Source of the DNA: JACCTI01 sp051005695 | GTDB taxonomy: Bacteria > Verrucomicrobiota > Verrucomicrobiia > Chthoniobacterales > UBA10450 | NCBI GenBank assembly: GCA_051005695.1 | Contig: JBPCJC010000046.1 | Span: forward strand, 114,865-178,864 | Direction of reading: 5' to 3' | Length of the DNA stretch: 64,000 nucleotides | Shown here: piece by piece, positions 36,364-46,135 of the stretch | Layout: each line of letters starts with the position of its first letter | Numbering within the stretch: the first letter of the stretch is position 1 | The notes under the pieces: generated by a model | What the model was told of the DNA's origin: nothing | Seen by the model: only the letters and a program-made list of their open reading frames with translations | Database searches by the model: none | Made by a program: the position numbers and the translations under genes

Positions 36364-36538
36364 AGTGGCCTTGCAGGACCCACAGGCCTAACGAGACCAA
36401 AAGCAGCATGACGGTCGCCGGCTCCGGCACCACCACCGCGCTCAAGCCGAGCAGCTGCAAATTCCCTCCGATTGCTCCGACCGGTGTCAGCCGACCAGTC
36501 GTTAGGTCGACCGTGTAGAAGACGGCGGAATTGGCCAA
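36329..36538 (-). pseudogene. Remnant of a PEP-CTERM protein (C-terminal fragment)
   Basis: A short frame encodes VDLTTGRLTPVGAIGGNLQL (resembling DUF4394-type repeats) directly joined to the sorting tail VVPEPATVMLLLVSLGLW and a basic end. There is no signal peptide and no upstream domain, so this looks like the surviving 3' end of a larger secreted-protein gene. It overlaps the end of the kinase gene by 35 bases and is flanked by copies of the 10-base word (36386, 36498 and 36583). Confidence 0.65.
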
Positions 36539-36625
36539 GTGCGGCCACCCGCGAGCAATCTCAACTTTGTCGCGCGCTTCTTCTCGTTAGGCCGGATTTT
36601 TCGCCCGGATCTCGCGCCAGGGGAA

Positions 36626-37498
36626 ATGGAATCGACAAGAATTTTCGCCTGCGTTACTCTCGTTTTCATGCGCCTCTCCGGGAGAAAACCGTCGTCGTTT
36701 ACCCGGCCATGGACGCAGCGGCAGCGGGTTGTTTTGCTCGCCCTCGTGGCCGCGAACATAACCGCCTACATCGCCCAGCTCTTCCTCGATTCCTACGAGC
36801 CGGGTTTCGTCAAAGAGTTCGTCGGGCTGAGCGCAGCCGGGGTAGAAAACGCTTACGCCTGGCAATTTTTTAGCGCGATTTTTCTGCACGTCGGGCCATG
36901 GCATCTGCTCGGAAACACGCTCGCGCTCTACCTCCTTGGCCGCGATGTCGAATGCATTCTCGGACAGCGACACTTCTTTTTTCTCTACCTCGCGGGCAGC
37001 GCCGCCGGTGAGATGGGTCATCTATTTCTAATGCCGCCGGCGACCGTTTTGTTCGCGGCTTCGGGAGGGGTGGCCGCCGTCCTGATGGCTTACGCGACCA
37101 TTTTGCCGGAGATGGAATTGAGCGCGACCACCTTTTTCGCGGTCCCGCTCCGGATCAAAGCCAAGCATCTCGCAAATGCCGCGATTGCCATCGCTGTCCT
37201 CCTCTTGTTTCTCGATCGCCACGGCGCGGCCGCCCACAGCGCGTGTCTCGGCGGATGCGCCGCCGGTTGGCTCTACGCGCATTTGCTCGGCTTCGGTCGC
37301 CCATCCTTTTTGCAACGCGCCCTGCATCAACGCAAAGTGACCGCGGAGCGACTTCGCCAGATGGATGCGGAGCAGTTTATCGCCGAGGAAATCGATCCGC
37401 TGCTCGAGAAAATTTCCCGCTCGGGAATGCGCAGCCTGACCCGCCGCGAACGCCGCACCCTCGCGCGCGGGCGCGAAAAGCTGGCGGAGAACGCCTGA
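36626..37498 (+). CDS. Rhomboid-family intramembrane protein with atypical catalytic site
   Basis: About 290 aa from ATG 36626; ATG 36668 is an alternative. Six or so transmembrane helices: WHLLGNTLALYLLGRDVE (HxxxN), FAASGGVAAVLMAY (catalytic Ser in ASG, where GASG is usual), and a last core helix AAHSACLGGCAAGWLYAH. Where rhomboids have A-H-[LI]-G-G this protein has A-C-L-G-G, with a His three residues earlier. It may be inactive or use a shifted His. A charged C-terminal tail (LTRRERRTLARGREK) follows. Confidence 0.8.
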   Translation: MESTRIFACVTLVFMRLSGRKPSSFTRPWTQRQRVVLLALVAANITAYIAQLFLDSYEPGFVKEFVGLSAAGVENAYAWQFFSAIFLHVGPWHLLGNTLALYLLGRDVECILGQRHFFFLYLAGSAAGEMGHLFLMPPATVLFAASGGVAAVLMAYATILPEMELSATTFFAVPLRIKAKHLANAAIAIAVLLLFLDRHGAAAHSACLGGCAAGWLYAHLLGFGRPSFLQRALHQRKVTAERLRQMDAEQFIAEEIDPLLEKISRSGMRSLTRRERRTLARGREKLAENA

Positions 37499-37567
37499 GC
37501 ACGCGGCCGTTTCGCTTTCCGCCGCGAAGCCACTTCCGCACCCGTCGGCCGCGTTTAGACTTTTACA

Positions 37568-40303
37568 ATGACTGACGCGCCGGCCTGGATCGGGCAAAAA
37601 GCGGCGACCACCCTGAACCCCGGCCAGGTCGAGCGCACCCTCACCCGCCTGCACGAGCAGTGGCCGGACGGCGAGCTCGCGCTCGGCGAAGTCGTGCAAG
37701 ACTTCTCGTTAGGCGAAAAAGCGCTTCTGCACTTGCTCGCGGTTTCCAGCATTTGCGCCGCCCGGCTGGCGCAGGATCCGCAAATTCTTCTCTGGCTGCG
37801 CCACCCCGATGTCAGCGACAGCCCGCGCAGCCGGCGACGAATGTTGGCCGACTTGCAACGCGTGACGGCCGATCGCTCTATCGGCCTGCAAAATTTTCGC
37901 GAGCTGCGGCGCTGGAAAGGCCGCGAGACTTTGCGGATTGCGCTTCGCGAAGTCGCAGAAGTGGCCTCACTCGAAGAAACCACCGCCGAGCTTTCGCAAC
38001 TCGCGGAGATTTGCGTCGAGAAAGTCTTGGAACATTGGGAGACGGAACTCTGCGCGCGCCTCGGAGTTCCGGAAGCACAGTTCGCCGTCCTCGCGCTCGG
38101 TAAACTCGGCGGCCGCGAGCTCAATCACAGCTCGGACATCGACGTCATTTTTCTCTACAGCGAGGAAGGCCAGGTGACGAACAGCCTAACGAATCATCAA
38201 TGGTTCAATCGCCTGGCGACAAAAGTTTTCGAAACCTTCGCCACGCAGGATTCTGCGGGACCGCTTTTCCGGATGGATTTGCGCCTGCGCTCGGAAGGTT
38301 CGGCCGGACCGGTGGCGCGCTCGCTCCACAGCCTGGAAAATTATTACAGCGGTTTTGGCGAGACTTGGGAACGGCTCGCGCTGATCAAGGCGCGTTTCGT
38401 CGCCGGGAGTGAAGAGCTGGCTTACGATTTTCTGCGCGAACATCAGCCCTTCATTTATCCGAAGAGCGCGACCACGGAGTTGCTCGATGAAATTGCCGCG
38501 CTCAAACGGCGCATCGAGCGCGACATTGTCGGCCACGAAAATCTCGAGCGAAACGTCAAGCTTGGCACCGGCGGAATTCGCGAGATCGAATTCGTCGCGC
38601 AGGCGCTGCAACTTCTGCACGGCGCGCGGCACGCTTTTCTCCAGGAAACGAGCACGCTGAAAACCTTGCCCGCGCTCGCCGAACTCGACCTCCTCCCGCG
38701 CGCAGAAGCGGTTGATCTCGATCGCGCCTACCGGTTTCTCCGGCGCGTCGAGCACCGTTTACAAATCGAGTCCGAACAGCAAACACACACCGTCCCGGAA
38801 GAACCAGAAGCGTTGGGCCGGCTCGCGCGCAGCCTTGGATTTTCTGCCGGCGAACAATTCTCGGCTACGCTGCACGCGCACACCGCGCGGGTGCGCGAGA
38901 TCTTCACCCGCGTCATCGGCGAACGTCCGCAGGACAAGGAAACCAATGGTCTGCGCCTGGAATTTTTTCACGATCAAACCGCGGCCGCGCGCGCTGTCGA
39001 CCAACTCGCGGAGGGGCGCGGAAGTTTTCACGTCGCGCCGCGCACGCGTCAGGTTTTTCGAAAACTACGGCCGATGTTGCTCGAGCAACTGGCCACGACC
39101 GCGAATCCGGATGCGGCGCTGACGCAATTCGTTCGCTTCGTCGAAGCCTACGGTATGCGCAGTTTGCTCTTCGAGTTATTAGTCGCGAACCCGCGCTTGC
39201 TCGAGCTGGTGGTGAAAACTTTCGACGCCAGCCGCGCGGCTACCGATCTCCTGATTCGCCGGCCGCAGTTGTTGGAAGAAGTCACCCGACCGGGGATGCT
39301 CGATCGCAGCGTCAGCGTGGAACGACATCTGGCCGCGCTCCGCGCGAGCGGGGCGAGCGCGGGCAATCTCGATCCGGTGCGCGCGTATCGGCAGACACAA
39401 TCGCTGCGGATTTTGTTGCGCGACGTTCTCGGTCTGGTCGATCTCGCCGCACTCCAGCGCGAACATTCGGCAATCGCGGAAGCGTGTCTCGTCTTCGTCC
39501 ACAGCCAGCTTGCGAAAGGCGACGACCTGACGATTGTCGCTCTCGGAAAATTTGGCGGACGCGAGCTCAGTTACGGCGCGGATCTGGACATTCTTTTTGT
39601 CGGAGAAAACACCCGCGCCGCGCAGGAGATCGTGGTCGAGATGGCGAAGGCGACGGCCGAAGGCGCGATCTCGCCGGTGGACGCGCGCCTACGGCCGGAC
39701 GGCGAGAAAGGTCCGTTGACCGGATCGATCGCGGCTTACGAACATTATTATCTCGGCCGGGTGCAGCTTTGGGAATTGCAGGCACTAACGCGCGCGCGGC
39801 CATTGTGTGGCTCGTTAGGCGCGGAGTTTTTAGAGTTGGCGCAACGTTACTGGCGCGAGGCTGGACAGCGCGGAGATCTCTTGACGCAGATCGACGCGAT
39901 GCGGGAACGGATTCGGCGCGATCGCGGTTCCGGCTCGGAGATTTTGGATTTCAAAACCGGCCGTGGCGGGATGATCGAAGCGGAGTTTCTCGTCCAAGGA
40001 TTGCAGATGCGCACCGGCACCTGGAACCCGCAGTTTGCCTTCGCGGCCGAAGATTTGAAACGCTTGCGGGTGATAACGGCAGACGACGCCGGCGCGATCC
40101 AAGCGAGTTATAATTTCCTCCGCCGCTGCGAATCGATTTTGCGACGCTGGGAAAACAAAAGCGTCGCTTCCTTGCCGCCGGAAGAAAGCGAACAAATAAA
40201 ACTGGCGCGACGCATCGGGGCAAGGGACTTGGCCGCTTTCGCGGAACAATTTCGCGCTGCGCGCGAGACCATTCACACGATCTACCAACGCTACTTCGAG
40301 TAG
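37568..40303 (+). CDS. glnE: Glutamine synthetase adenylyltransferase/deadenylase
   Basis: 911 aa. Two nucleotidyltransferase domains of the family: LALGKLGGRELNHSSDIDVI in the N-terminal (adenylyl-removing) half and VALGKFGGRELSYGADLDIL in the C-terminal (adenylylating) half. Regulates glutamine synthetase by reversible adenylylation under nitrogen control. Somewhat shorter than the E. coli enzyme (about 945 aa). It converges with the DUF4112 gene, with one base between stops. Three words of the dispersed 10-mer are inside (37705, 38184, 39811). Confidence 0.92.
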   Translation: MTDAPAWIGQKAATTLNPGQVERTLTRLHEQWPDGELALGEVVQDFSLGEKALLHLLAVSSICAARLAQDPQILLWLRHPDVSDSPRSRRRMLADLQRVTADRSIGLQNFRELRRWKGRETLRIALREVAEVASLEETTAELSQLAEICVEKVLEHWETELCARLGVPEAQFAVLALGKLGGRELNHSSDIDVIFLYSEEGQVTNSLTNHQWFNRLATKVFETFATQDSAGPLFRMDLRLRSEGSAGPVARSLHSLENYYSGFGETWERLALIKARFVAGSEELAYDFLREHQPFIYPKSATTELLDEIAALKRRIERDIVGHENLERNVKLGTGGIREIEFVAQALQLLHGARHAFLQETSTLKTLPALAELDLLPRAEAVDLDRAYRFLRRVEHRLQIESEQQTHTVPEEPEALGRLARSLGFSAGEQFSATLHAHTARVREIFTRVIGERPQDKETNGLRLEFFHDQTAAARAVDQLAEGRGSFHVAPRTRQVFRKLRPMLLEQLATTANPDAALTQFVRFVEAYGMRSLLFELLVANPRLLELVVKTFDASRAATDLLIRRPQLLEEVTRPGMLDRSVSVERHLAALRASGASAGNLDPVRAYRQTQSLRILLRDVLGLVDLAALQREHSAIAEACLVFVHSQLAKGDDLTIVALGKFGGRELSYGADLDILFVGENTRAAQEIVVEMAKATAEGAISPVDARLRPDGEKGPLTGSIAAYEHYYLGRVQLWELQALTRARPLCGSLGAEFLELAQRYWREAGQRGDLLTQIDAMRERIRRDRGSGSEILDFKTGRGGMIEAEFLVQGLQMRTGTWNPQFAFAAEDLKRLRVITADDAGAIQASYNFLRRCESILRRWENKSVASLPPEESEQIKLARRIGARDLAAFAEQFRAARETIHTIYQRYFE

Positions 40304-40304
40304 C

Positions 40305-40838
40305 TCAGCGGTTGGCGAAGAGTCGAAGCAGTTGCTGCAGCATAAAAAAACTCACGGCGATGCCGGCGCAGACGATGACGAAGAGCGCGAGCAAAACGCC
40401 GATGACGAAAATCCAATCGCTCCGGTCGGATTTTCGCGGCGCGCCCATGTGTTCCTTGAGCAACTGGTGATTGCGCGCGTTCGATTTGAACCAAAACGAA
40501 AACGCGTCGCCGATCCCCGGGATGATGCCGATTAACTCGTTAACCAAAATGTTGAGCGACATCCGGGCGAGGATAATCTTGGGTAAGCCGTGACGTGCGG
40601 CCTGGATCAGCGCGACCGCAGAAACCAGCGCCGCACCGGTGTCGCCCAATCCGGGAATCAGGCCGATCAACGGGTCGATCCCGAAACGCAACTTCGTTCC
40701 GGGAATGCGCAGGAGATCGTCCATCAGGAGCGCAATCCAGCGGAATAACGGCTCAAGCTGGGCGCTCCCGCGCTTGCTCTCCGGCGGGAGCACTTCCCAC
40801 TCCGCGTCCTGGACGCCGGCTTTGTGTTCGTTAGGCAA
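40305..40838 (-). CDS. DUF4112 domain membrane protein
   Basis: 177 aa. Contains the DUF4112 pattern RIPGTKLRFGIDPLIGLIPG and LIGIIPGIGDAFSFWFKSN, with two hydrophobic segments in the domain and one more at the C-terminus. Function unknown. Starts 6 bases after the rho stop on the same strand. Its first codons contain a copy of the 10-base word (40827-40836, one mismatch), read MPNE. Confidence 0.85.
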   Translation of the reverse strand: MPNEHKAGVQDAEWEVLPPESKRGSAQLEPLFRWIALLMDDLLRIPGTKLRFGIDPLIGLIPGLGDTGAALVSAVALIQAARHGLPKIILARMSLNILVNELIGIIPGIGDAFSFWFKSNARNHQLLKEHMGAPRKSDRSDWIFVIGVLLALFVIVCAGIAVSFFMLQQLLRLFANR

Positions 40839-40844
40839 TGCAGT

Positions 40845-42392
40845 TTAACCCGGGATCTCTTTCAGCATCTGCGTGTTCGTGGGGAATTTTTTCACGAACA
40901 TGAGCAGGCGCTGAATCGCTTCCTCGGGTTTATGCCCGGCGAGGCCGCGGCGGATGAGATTAATTTTTTCCAGTTCCCACGGCTCGAGAAGCAATTCTTC
41001 GCGGCGCGTCCCGGAGAGGAAAATATCGACCGCGGGATAAATGCGCTGGTCGCTAATCTTGCGATCGAGCACGAGCTCCATGTTCCCGGTGCCTTTGAAT
41101 GCCGGGAAGATGAGTTCGTCCATCCGGCTACCGGTCTCGATCAGCGCGGTCGCGACAATCGTCAAGCTGCCGGCTTCTTCGGTATTGCGCGCAGCGGCGA
41201 AAATCTTTCGCGGAATTTCCATCGCCCGCGCATCGATACCGCCACTCATGGTGCGGCCGCCACCGCCGGTCGCATTGTTAAATGCGCGCGCCGTGCGGGT
41301 GATCGAGTCTAACAAGATGAAGACGTGCTTGCCGGCTTCGACCATGCGCTTGGCGCGCTCGATCGCGAGTTGCGCGATACGAGTATGGCCCTTGATGTCG
41401 GTGTCGCTCGAGCTCGCCATGATTTCGGCGGTTGGGCAGGAGCGGCGAAAATCAGTCACTTCCTCCGGGCGCTCATCGACGAGCAGGATGATGAGTTTCA
41501 TCTCCGGATGATTTTTTGTGACCGCGTCGGCGATGTGATGCAGCAAAGTCGTTTTGCCAGTGCGCGGCGGCGCGACAATCAATCCGCGCTGGCCCATGCC
41601 GAGCGGCGTCATCATATCCATCACGCGCGTGGTGTAACGATCGGGAACGGTCTCGAGTTTGATCCGCTTGTTCGGATTGATCGTGGTCAGTTCTTCGAAG
41701 GGCGTCAGTCCTTGATACTTGGTCGGCTCGTCGTCGTTGATCTTGTTCAGGCGCATTAACTGCGGCCCGCGATTGCCCCGGCGCGTTTCGCCCTGGATCC
41801 ACATGCCGTCACGCAAACCAAAGCGACGCACGATCTCCGGGGTGACGAAAATGTCCTGCGGCGTCTGGACGAAATTCCGTTTCGCGTCTCGCAAGAATCC
41901 AAAACCCTTGCCGGAGATTTCGATGACACCTTCGCCAAATTCCGGCTCACGCATTTGGTCGCCGTTATAGGAGCCGCCTTGCGGGCGATCACGGTCGCGG
42001 TCCCGATCACGGAAATGACGTTCGTGTGGCGGCGTGGCTTCGGAAGTATCGCCGCTGGAAGGCGCGGAATTTTCGTCCGAATTTCCGAGCTGCATTTTTT
42101 CGGTGAGCGCGGAACCGGCGACCGCACCGGCATCGTCAGGACTCACGCGACTCTCGGAGTCCGCAGGCCGATTTGAAATCGGCTCGACCGCGACTCGGGC
42201 ACTCTCTCGGATTTCGTCCGGCCGCTGATGATTCTCGTTGGCGGAATCCCCATCGTTCCGCGGTTGATGACTCTCCGCTGGGGAGTGCGATTCGTTCTTC
42301 CGCGCACGTGGTCCACGTCGGGAAGGCCGGCGACGGCGGGGCGCGGCGGACTGCACCGATGACGGTGATTGATTCTCGGATTCTTCACTCAT
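40845..42392 (-). CDS. rho: Transcription termination factor Rho
   Basis: 515 aa. An Arg/Glu/Ser/Asn-rich N-terminal extension of about 130-150 residues precedes the RNA-binding domain (GVIEISGKGFGFLRDAKRN, RRFGLRDGMWIQGETRRG). The RecA-like motor has Walker A APPRTGKTTLL and Walker B LIILLVDERPEEV. The extension, with RDRDRDR runs, resembles those of Rho from other high-GC bacteria that change RNA affinity. Terminates untranslated transcripts. One one-base-relaxed variant GTCTAACAAG at about 41288, but no exact 10-base word. Confidence 0.95.
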   Translation of the reverse strand: MSEESENQSPSSVQSAAPRRRRPSRRGPRARKNESHSPAESHQPRNDGDSANENHQRPDEIRESARVAVEPISNRPADSESRVSPDDAGAVAGSALTEKMQLGNSDENSAPSSGDTSEATPPHERHFRDRDRDRDRPQGGSYNGDQMREPEFGEGVIEISGKGFGFLRDAKRNFVQTPQDIFVTPEIVRRFGLRDGMWIQGETRRGNRGPQLMRLNKINDDEPTKYQGLTPFEELTTINPNKRIKLETVPDRYTTRVMDMMTPLGMGQRGLIVAPPRTGKTTLLHHIADAVTKNHPEMKLIILLVDERPEEVTDFRRSCPTAEIMASSSDTDIKGHTRIAQLAIERAKRMVEAGKHVFILLDSITRTARAFNNATGGGGRTMSGGIDARAMEIPRKIFAAARNTEEAGSLTIVATALIETGSRMDELIFPAFKGTGNMELVLDRKISDQRIYPAVDIFLSGTRREELLLEPWELEKINLIRRGLAGHKPEEAIQRLLMFVKKFPTNTQMLKEIPG

Positions 42393-42449
42393 AATGGAAA
42401 CGGGCGAGCCATCGACGCGTCACACACAGCGCCGTGGCGGCTGAACTTC

Positions 42450-43205
42450 TTACGCTGGCAATCGGGCCAGCACTTCGTCGGCAATATCTAAATTCGAATA
42501 GACGTTTTGGACGTCATCGTCGTCTTCGAGGCTCTCACACAACCGCAACACTTGGAGCGCGGTCGCCTCATCGACGACAGGAACTGTCGTATCAGGGATG
42601 AACGTAAACTTCTGCCCATCGGGGGTAACGCCCGCGTGTTTGAGCGCCTCAGCTACAGCGTAGAGCTGATCGTGGGAAGTGGTGATAACATACCGCTCCT
42701 CCTCGGTTGTCAACTCCTCCGCCCCAGCTTCGAGGGCCAATTCAAAGACGCGTTCCTCAGGAATCGTTTCTCGCGGCACCGTGATCTGTCCCTTTTTATG
42801 GAACATGTAAGAAACACTCCCGCTGGTCGCGAGGTTGCCATCATTCTTCGTGAAAATCCGGCGGAGCTCGGCGGCGGTGCGGTTTTTGTTGTCGGTCGCG
42901 GCATCGACGATCACGGCCACGCCGCCCGGTGCGTAACCTTCGTAAACGATTTCCTCGTAATGCGTCGCTTCCTGGCCTTCGCCGGTTCCGCGCTTGATCG
43001 CGCGCTCGATGTTGTCGTTAGGCATGCTCTGCCCGCGGGCGGAAAGAACGGCGCTGCGCAGGCGGACATTGCCGGAGGGATCGCCCCCGCCGATCTTCGC
43101 CGCGATGGTAATTTCCTTCGCGAGTTTGCTGAAGAGCGCGCCGCGTTTCACGTCCAGCGCACCCTTGGCGCGCTTCACTTTGGACCACTTACTGTGTCCC
43201 GACAT
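42450..43205 (-). CDS. yebC: YebC/PmpR-family protein
   Basis: 251 aa from ATG at 43205, giving the canonical MSGHSKWSKVKRAKGALD; a longer frame to 43256 is not needed. RSAVLSARGQSMPNDNIERA, YEGYAPGGVAVIVDAATDN and the acidic ESLEDDDDVQNVYSN are family signatures. YebC proteins act as transcription factors or, as more recently shown, translation factors for proline-rich stretches. An inexact 10-base word (43014-43023) lies in the PND codons. Confidence 0.93.
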   Translation of the reverse strand: MSGHSKWSKVKRAKGALDVKRGALFSKLAKEITIAAKIGGGDPSGNVRLRSAVLSARGQSMPNDNIERAIKRGTGEGQEATHYEEIVYEGYAPGGVAVIVDAATDNKNRTAAELRRIFTKNDGNLATSGSVSYMFHKKGQITVPRETIPEERVFELALEAGAEELTTEEERYVITTSHDQLYAVAEALKHAGVTPDGQKFTFIPDTTVPVVDEATALQVLRLCESLEDDDDVQNVYSNLDIADEVLARLPA

Positions 43206-43404
43206 TGGCTTGAATCTGTTTCCCGGCAGGTGTTCGACAGGTTCCCAGCTCGACAAAGGAGATTCAGAACCGACCGCGCCTCGAGAGGAGAGATGCTATC
43301 GAGGAGACAAACGAACGGGAGAATTCAACCGTAACGACGGTGAAATGTCAAAGCTTCCGACGCAACTTTTCGCGACACCGCCAAATTGACGGCCGACCGA
43401 ATCG

Positions 43405-45219
43405 CTACGCCGCGACCGCGTTGCCCGCACGTTTGCGGGCGTTGGCGTCGAGGATGCGCTTGCGCAAACGCAGCGATTTCGGCGTCGCTTCCACGTATTC
43501 GTCGGAACCGATGTACTCGATCGCGCGCTCCAAGGTCATCTTCAACGGCGCTTCCAGTTGGATACCTTTGCCGTCGCCCTGACTGCGCATGTTCGTCAGG
43601 TTTTTCGCCTTGCAAGGATTGACCGGGAGATCTTCCGGGCGCGCATTTTCGCCGATGATCATGCCCGCATAAATTTCCTCCTGCGGTCCGACGAAAAGTT
43701 TGCCACGCGCCTGAATGTTATTAAGCGCGTAAGCCTTGCTGGTACCCGCTTCCATCGAAACCATCACGCCACGATTTCTGCCTTCGAGTTCGCCCTTGAA
43801 GGGCGCGTATTCACGAAAGAGATGGCTCATGATTCCCTCGCCGCGCGTCAGATTCACCAGATCGCTCTCGAACCCGATCAAGCCGCGGGTGGGAATGATC
43901 GCCTCGACGGAAACGCGCGTCGTGTGGTGATCCATGGAAACGACTTCGCCTTTACGAGCCGCCATCGATTGCAAAACGTCGCCCAAATTCTCCTTAGGCA
44001 CTTCCACGTAAAGATTCTCGATCGGTTCAAGCAAGCTTCCGTCTTCGCCGCGCTTAAAGATGACCTCGGGACGCGAGACCATGACTTCGTAGCCTTCGCG
44101 CCGCATCTGCTCGACCAGGATCGCGATCTGCATCTCGCCGCGCGCATTGATTTCGAAAGCGCCCGCCGCTTCGGTGTCTTTCACCTGGAGCGAAACATTG
44201 CCGCGCGTCTCACGAATCAAGCGCTCGCGCACGTGTCGTGCGGTGACGAACTTGCCTTCGCGGCCCGCGAACGGCGAGTCGTTCACCAAGATGCGCATGC
44301 GAATCGTCGGCGGATCGATGTCGACAAATTGAAGCGGCGTGCGCTCCTCGCGATCCGTCAGCGTTTCGCCGATGTAAACTTCTTCGAACGCAGTCAGGCC
44401 GATAATATCGCCCGCGCTCGCATGCTGCACCTCCACGCGGCCCATGCCGGCGAAGGTAAAGATACCGGTAACGTTGGCGCGCTCACGTCGCCCTTCGCGA
44501 TTGATGCAGACAATCGATTCCCCTACTGCGACTCGTCCACTAACAATGCGTCCTAGCGCAATCCGCCCGAGATAATCGCTGTAGTCGAGGTTCGAAACCA
44601 GCATCTGAAAATAAGGCGCCGACGAAACTGTCGGCGGCGGGACGTGGTCGATGATCGCCTGAAACAACGGGGTCATGTCCTCGCTGTTCTCGTGCAGCTC
44701 GCGCATCGCGAAACCATTCTTGGCGCTGGCGTAAACGATCGGGAAATCGAGCTGCTCATCGTTGGCCTTCAACTCGACAAAGAGATCGAAGATCATGTCG
44801 AGCACCTTGTGCGGGCGGGCGTTTTCGCGATCCACCTTGTTGATCACCACGATCGGCTTGGCGTTATTTTCCAACGCCTTGCGGAGGACGAAACGCGTTT
44901 GCGCTTGCGGACCATCGTGCGCATCCACCACCAAGAGGACGCCATCGACCATTTTCATGATCCGCTCGACTTCGCCGCCGAAGTCCGCGTGCCCCGGGGT
45001 ATCAACGATGTTGACTCGGTAATCGTGCCAATGAAAGGCCGCGTTCTTCGCGCGGATGGTGATGCCTTTTTCGCGCTCGAGATCCATCGAGTCCATCATC
45101 CGTTCCTCCGTCTTTTGGTTAGAGCGAAAGGTGCCGGATTGGCGAAGCAACTGATCGACCAGGGTGGTCTTCCCGTGGTCGACATGTGCAATGATGGCGA
45201 TATTACGAATCTTTTCCAT
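43405..45219 (-). CDS. typA: Ribosome-associated GTPase TypA/BipA
   Basis: 604 aa. G1 AHVDHGKTTLVDQLL, G2/G3 around EREKGITI and VDTPGHADFGGEV, G4 VINKVDRE (NKxD), then EF-G-like domains and the C-terminal BipA-specific part (TRGLIGFESDLVNLTRG). Acts on ribosome assembly and stress responses. No copy of the dispersed 10-mer in 1.8 kb. Divergent from the exported protein gene at 45357. Confidence 0.95.
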   Translation of the reverse strand: MEKIRNIAIIAHVDHGKTTLVDQLLRQSGTFRSNQKTEERMMDSMDLEREKGITIRAKNAAFHWHDYRVNIVDTPGHADFGGEVERIMKMVDGVLLVVDAHDGPQAQTRFVLRKALENNAKPIVVINKVDRENARPHKVLDMIFDLFVELKANDEQLDFPIVYASAKNGFAMRELHENSEDMTPLFQAIIDHVPPPTVSSAPYFQMLVSNLDYSDYLGRIALGRIVSGRVAVGESIVCINREGRRERANVTGIFTFAGMGRVEVQHASAGDIIGLTAFEEVYIGETLTDREERTPLQFVDIDPPTIRMRILVNDSPFAGREGKFVTARHVRERLIRETRGNVSLQVKDTEAAGAFEINARGEMQIAILVEQMRREGYEVMVSRPEVIFKRGEDGSLLEPIENLYVEVPKENLGDVLQSMAARKGEVVSMDHHTTRVSVEAIIPTRGLIGFESDLVNLTRGEGIMSHLFREYAPFKGELEGRNRGVMVSMEAGTSKAYALNNIQARGKLFVGPQEEIYAGMIIGENARPEDLPVNPCKAKNLTNMRSQGDGKGIQLEAPLKMTLERAIEYIGSDEYVEATPKSLRLRKRILDANARKRAGNAVAA

Positions 45220-45356
45220 GGAGCGTCTCCTCGAAATGAGGAGCGCGGAATATGGTGGCGAGGAGGTGCGGCGTCAACCGGCGGGCGATTTGCGCTGCGA
45301 GATAACCGCGGTACGGTGCGGCGGAGGAGAGAAAAAAGTAAACTCCCTTTGGCCCA

Positions 45357-45902
45357 ATGAACAGGATACTGCTAATCATCGCGGCCTTGGGTGCCGCTGT
45401 AGCTACGCTCGTGGGACAATCGATCTCGCCGGCGCCGGTGCGGGCTTCGCTTGATCGGATTGGCGGTATCGCCATTCCCCACGCGCGCAGCCAGGATATT
45501 GGCGCCGAATTTCAGCTATCCGCGGTAGGTGGGGGGATTTCTTTGACGGCGATTCGACCTGACGACACGAAGACTGTAGAAGCGCTTCGCACCTACGCAA
45601 CGGTCCTGAAAGGAGAGCTAGACAAGGGCGAGTCCTCCCGCCTCGGAGCCCTTTTCCATGATTCCGCCGCTGCGTTCGCTCGAGTGAAGGCGACTGAAGG
45701 TGAGTCCATTTTGATCCAGGAACTCCCGAAGGGCTTTAGCGTGACCTTCGGAGCGGCGAATCAGGCATCGCGCACCGCGATTCACAATTACATTGCCATC
45801 GCGCGGGGACGCCCCGCTTTCACCCCAGCAGAGCGAGCACTGAACCATCCGGGTAACAACCTCGGATGGGACGCTCAGAAGTCGAACGATCTGGAAAAAT
45901 AG
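45357..45902 (+). CDS. Small exported protein, unknown
   Basis: 181 aa from ATG 45357. N-terminal signal peptide (RILLIIAALGAAVATLVG), then a soluble region without recognisable domain (IPHARSQDIGAEFQLSAVGG; ASRTAIHNYIAIARG). It sits between typA and a set of secreted proteins on the other strand. I do not recognise the family. Codon use looks less GC-biased than the neighbouring core genes. Confidence 0.6.
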   Translation: MNRILLIIAALGAAVATLVGQSISPAPVRASLDRIGGIAIPHARSQDIGAEFQLSAVGGGISLTAIRPDDTKTVEALRTYATVLKGELDKGESSRLGALFHDSAAAFARVKATEGESILIQELPKGFSVTFGAANQASRTAIHNYIAIARGRPAFTPAERALNHPGNNLGWDAQKSNDLEK

Positions 45903-46135
45903 GGGAAGACGGCCGCAGTTAATCTTCATTCGGACAGCAGTGCTCCGTTGAACGTTGTGACAGCCTGGAGGTTGTCACCCGTTAAATCTGCGGACGGAGT
46001 AAGGGGCGACACTCATGTCGCCGAGAGTCGGTCACTAAAGCAAACCGCATAGCAAGCTCCAAGAGCAAGTCGTTGCGTACGCAAAACAGCTCCAACCCGG
46101 AGGCTGGAGCCGTTTGACGATAGTGCTCGAACTTG
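45903..46135. other. Intergenic region with two hairpins
   Basis: Two inverted repeats: GGCGACA (46005-46011) with TGTCGCC (46016-46022), 4-base loop, and GCTCCA (46089-46094) with TGGAGC (46105-46110), 10-base loop. Neither has a clear T-run. They may be terminator-like or small repeat hairpins for the convergent genes on both sides. An inexact 10-base word, CTTGTTAGGC, is at 46132-46141. Confidence 0.45.
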
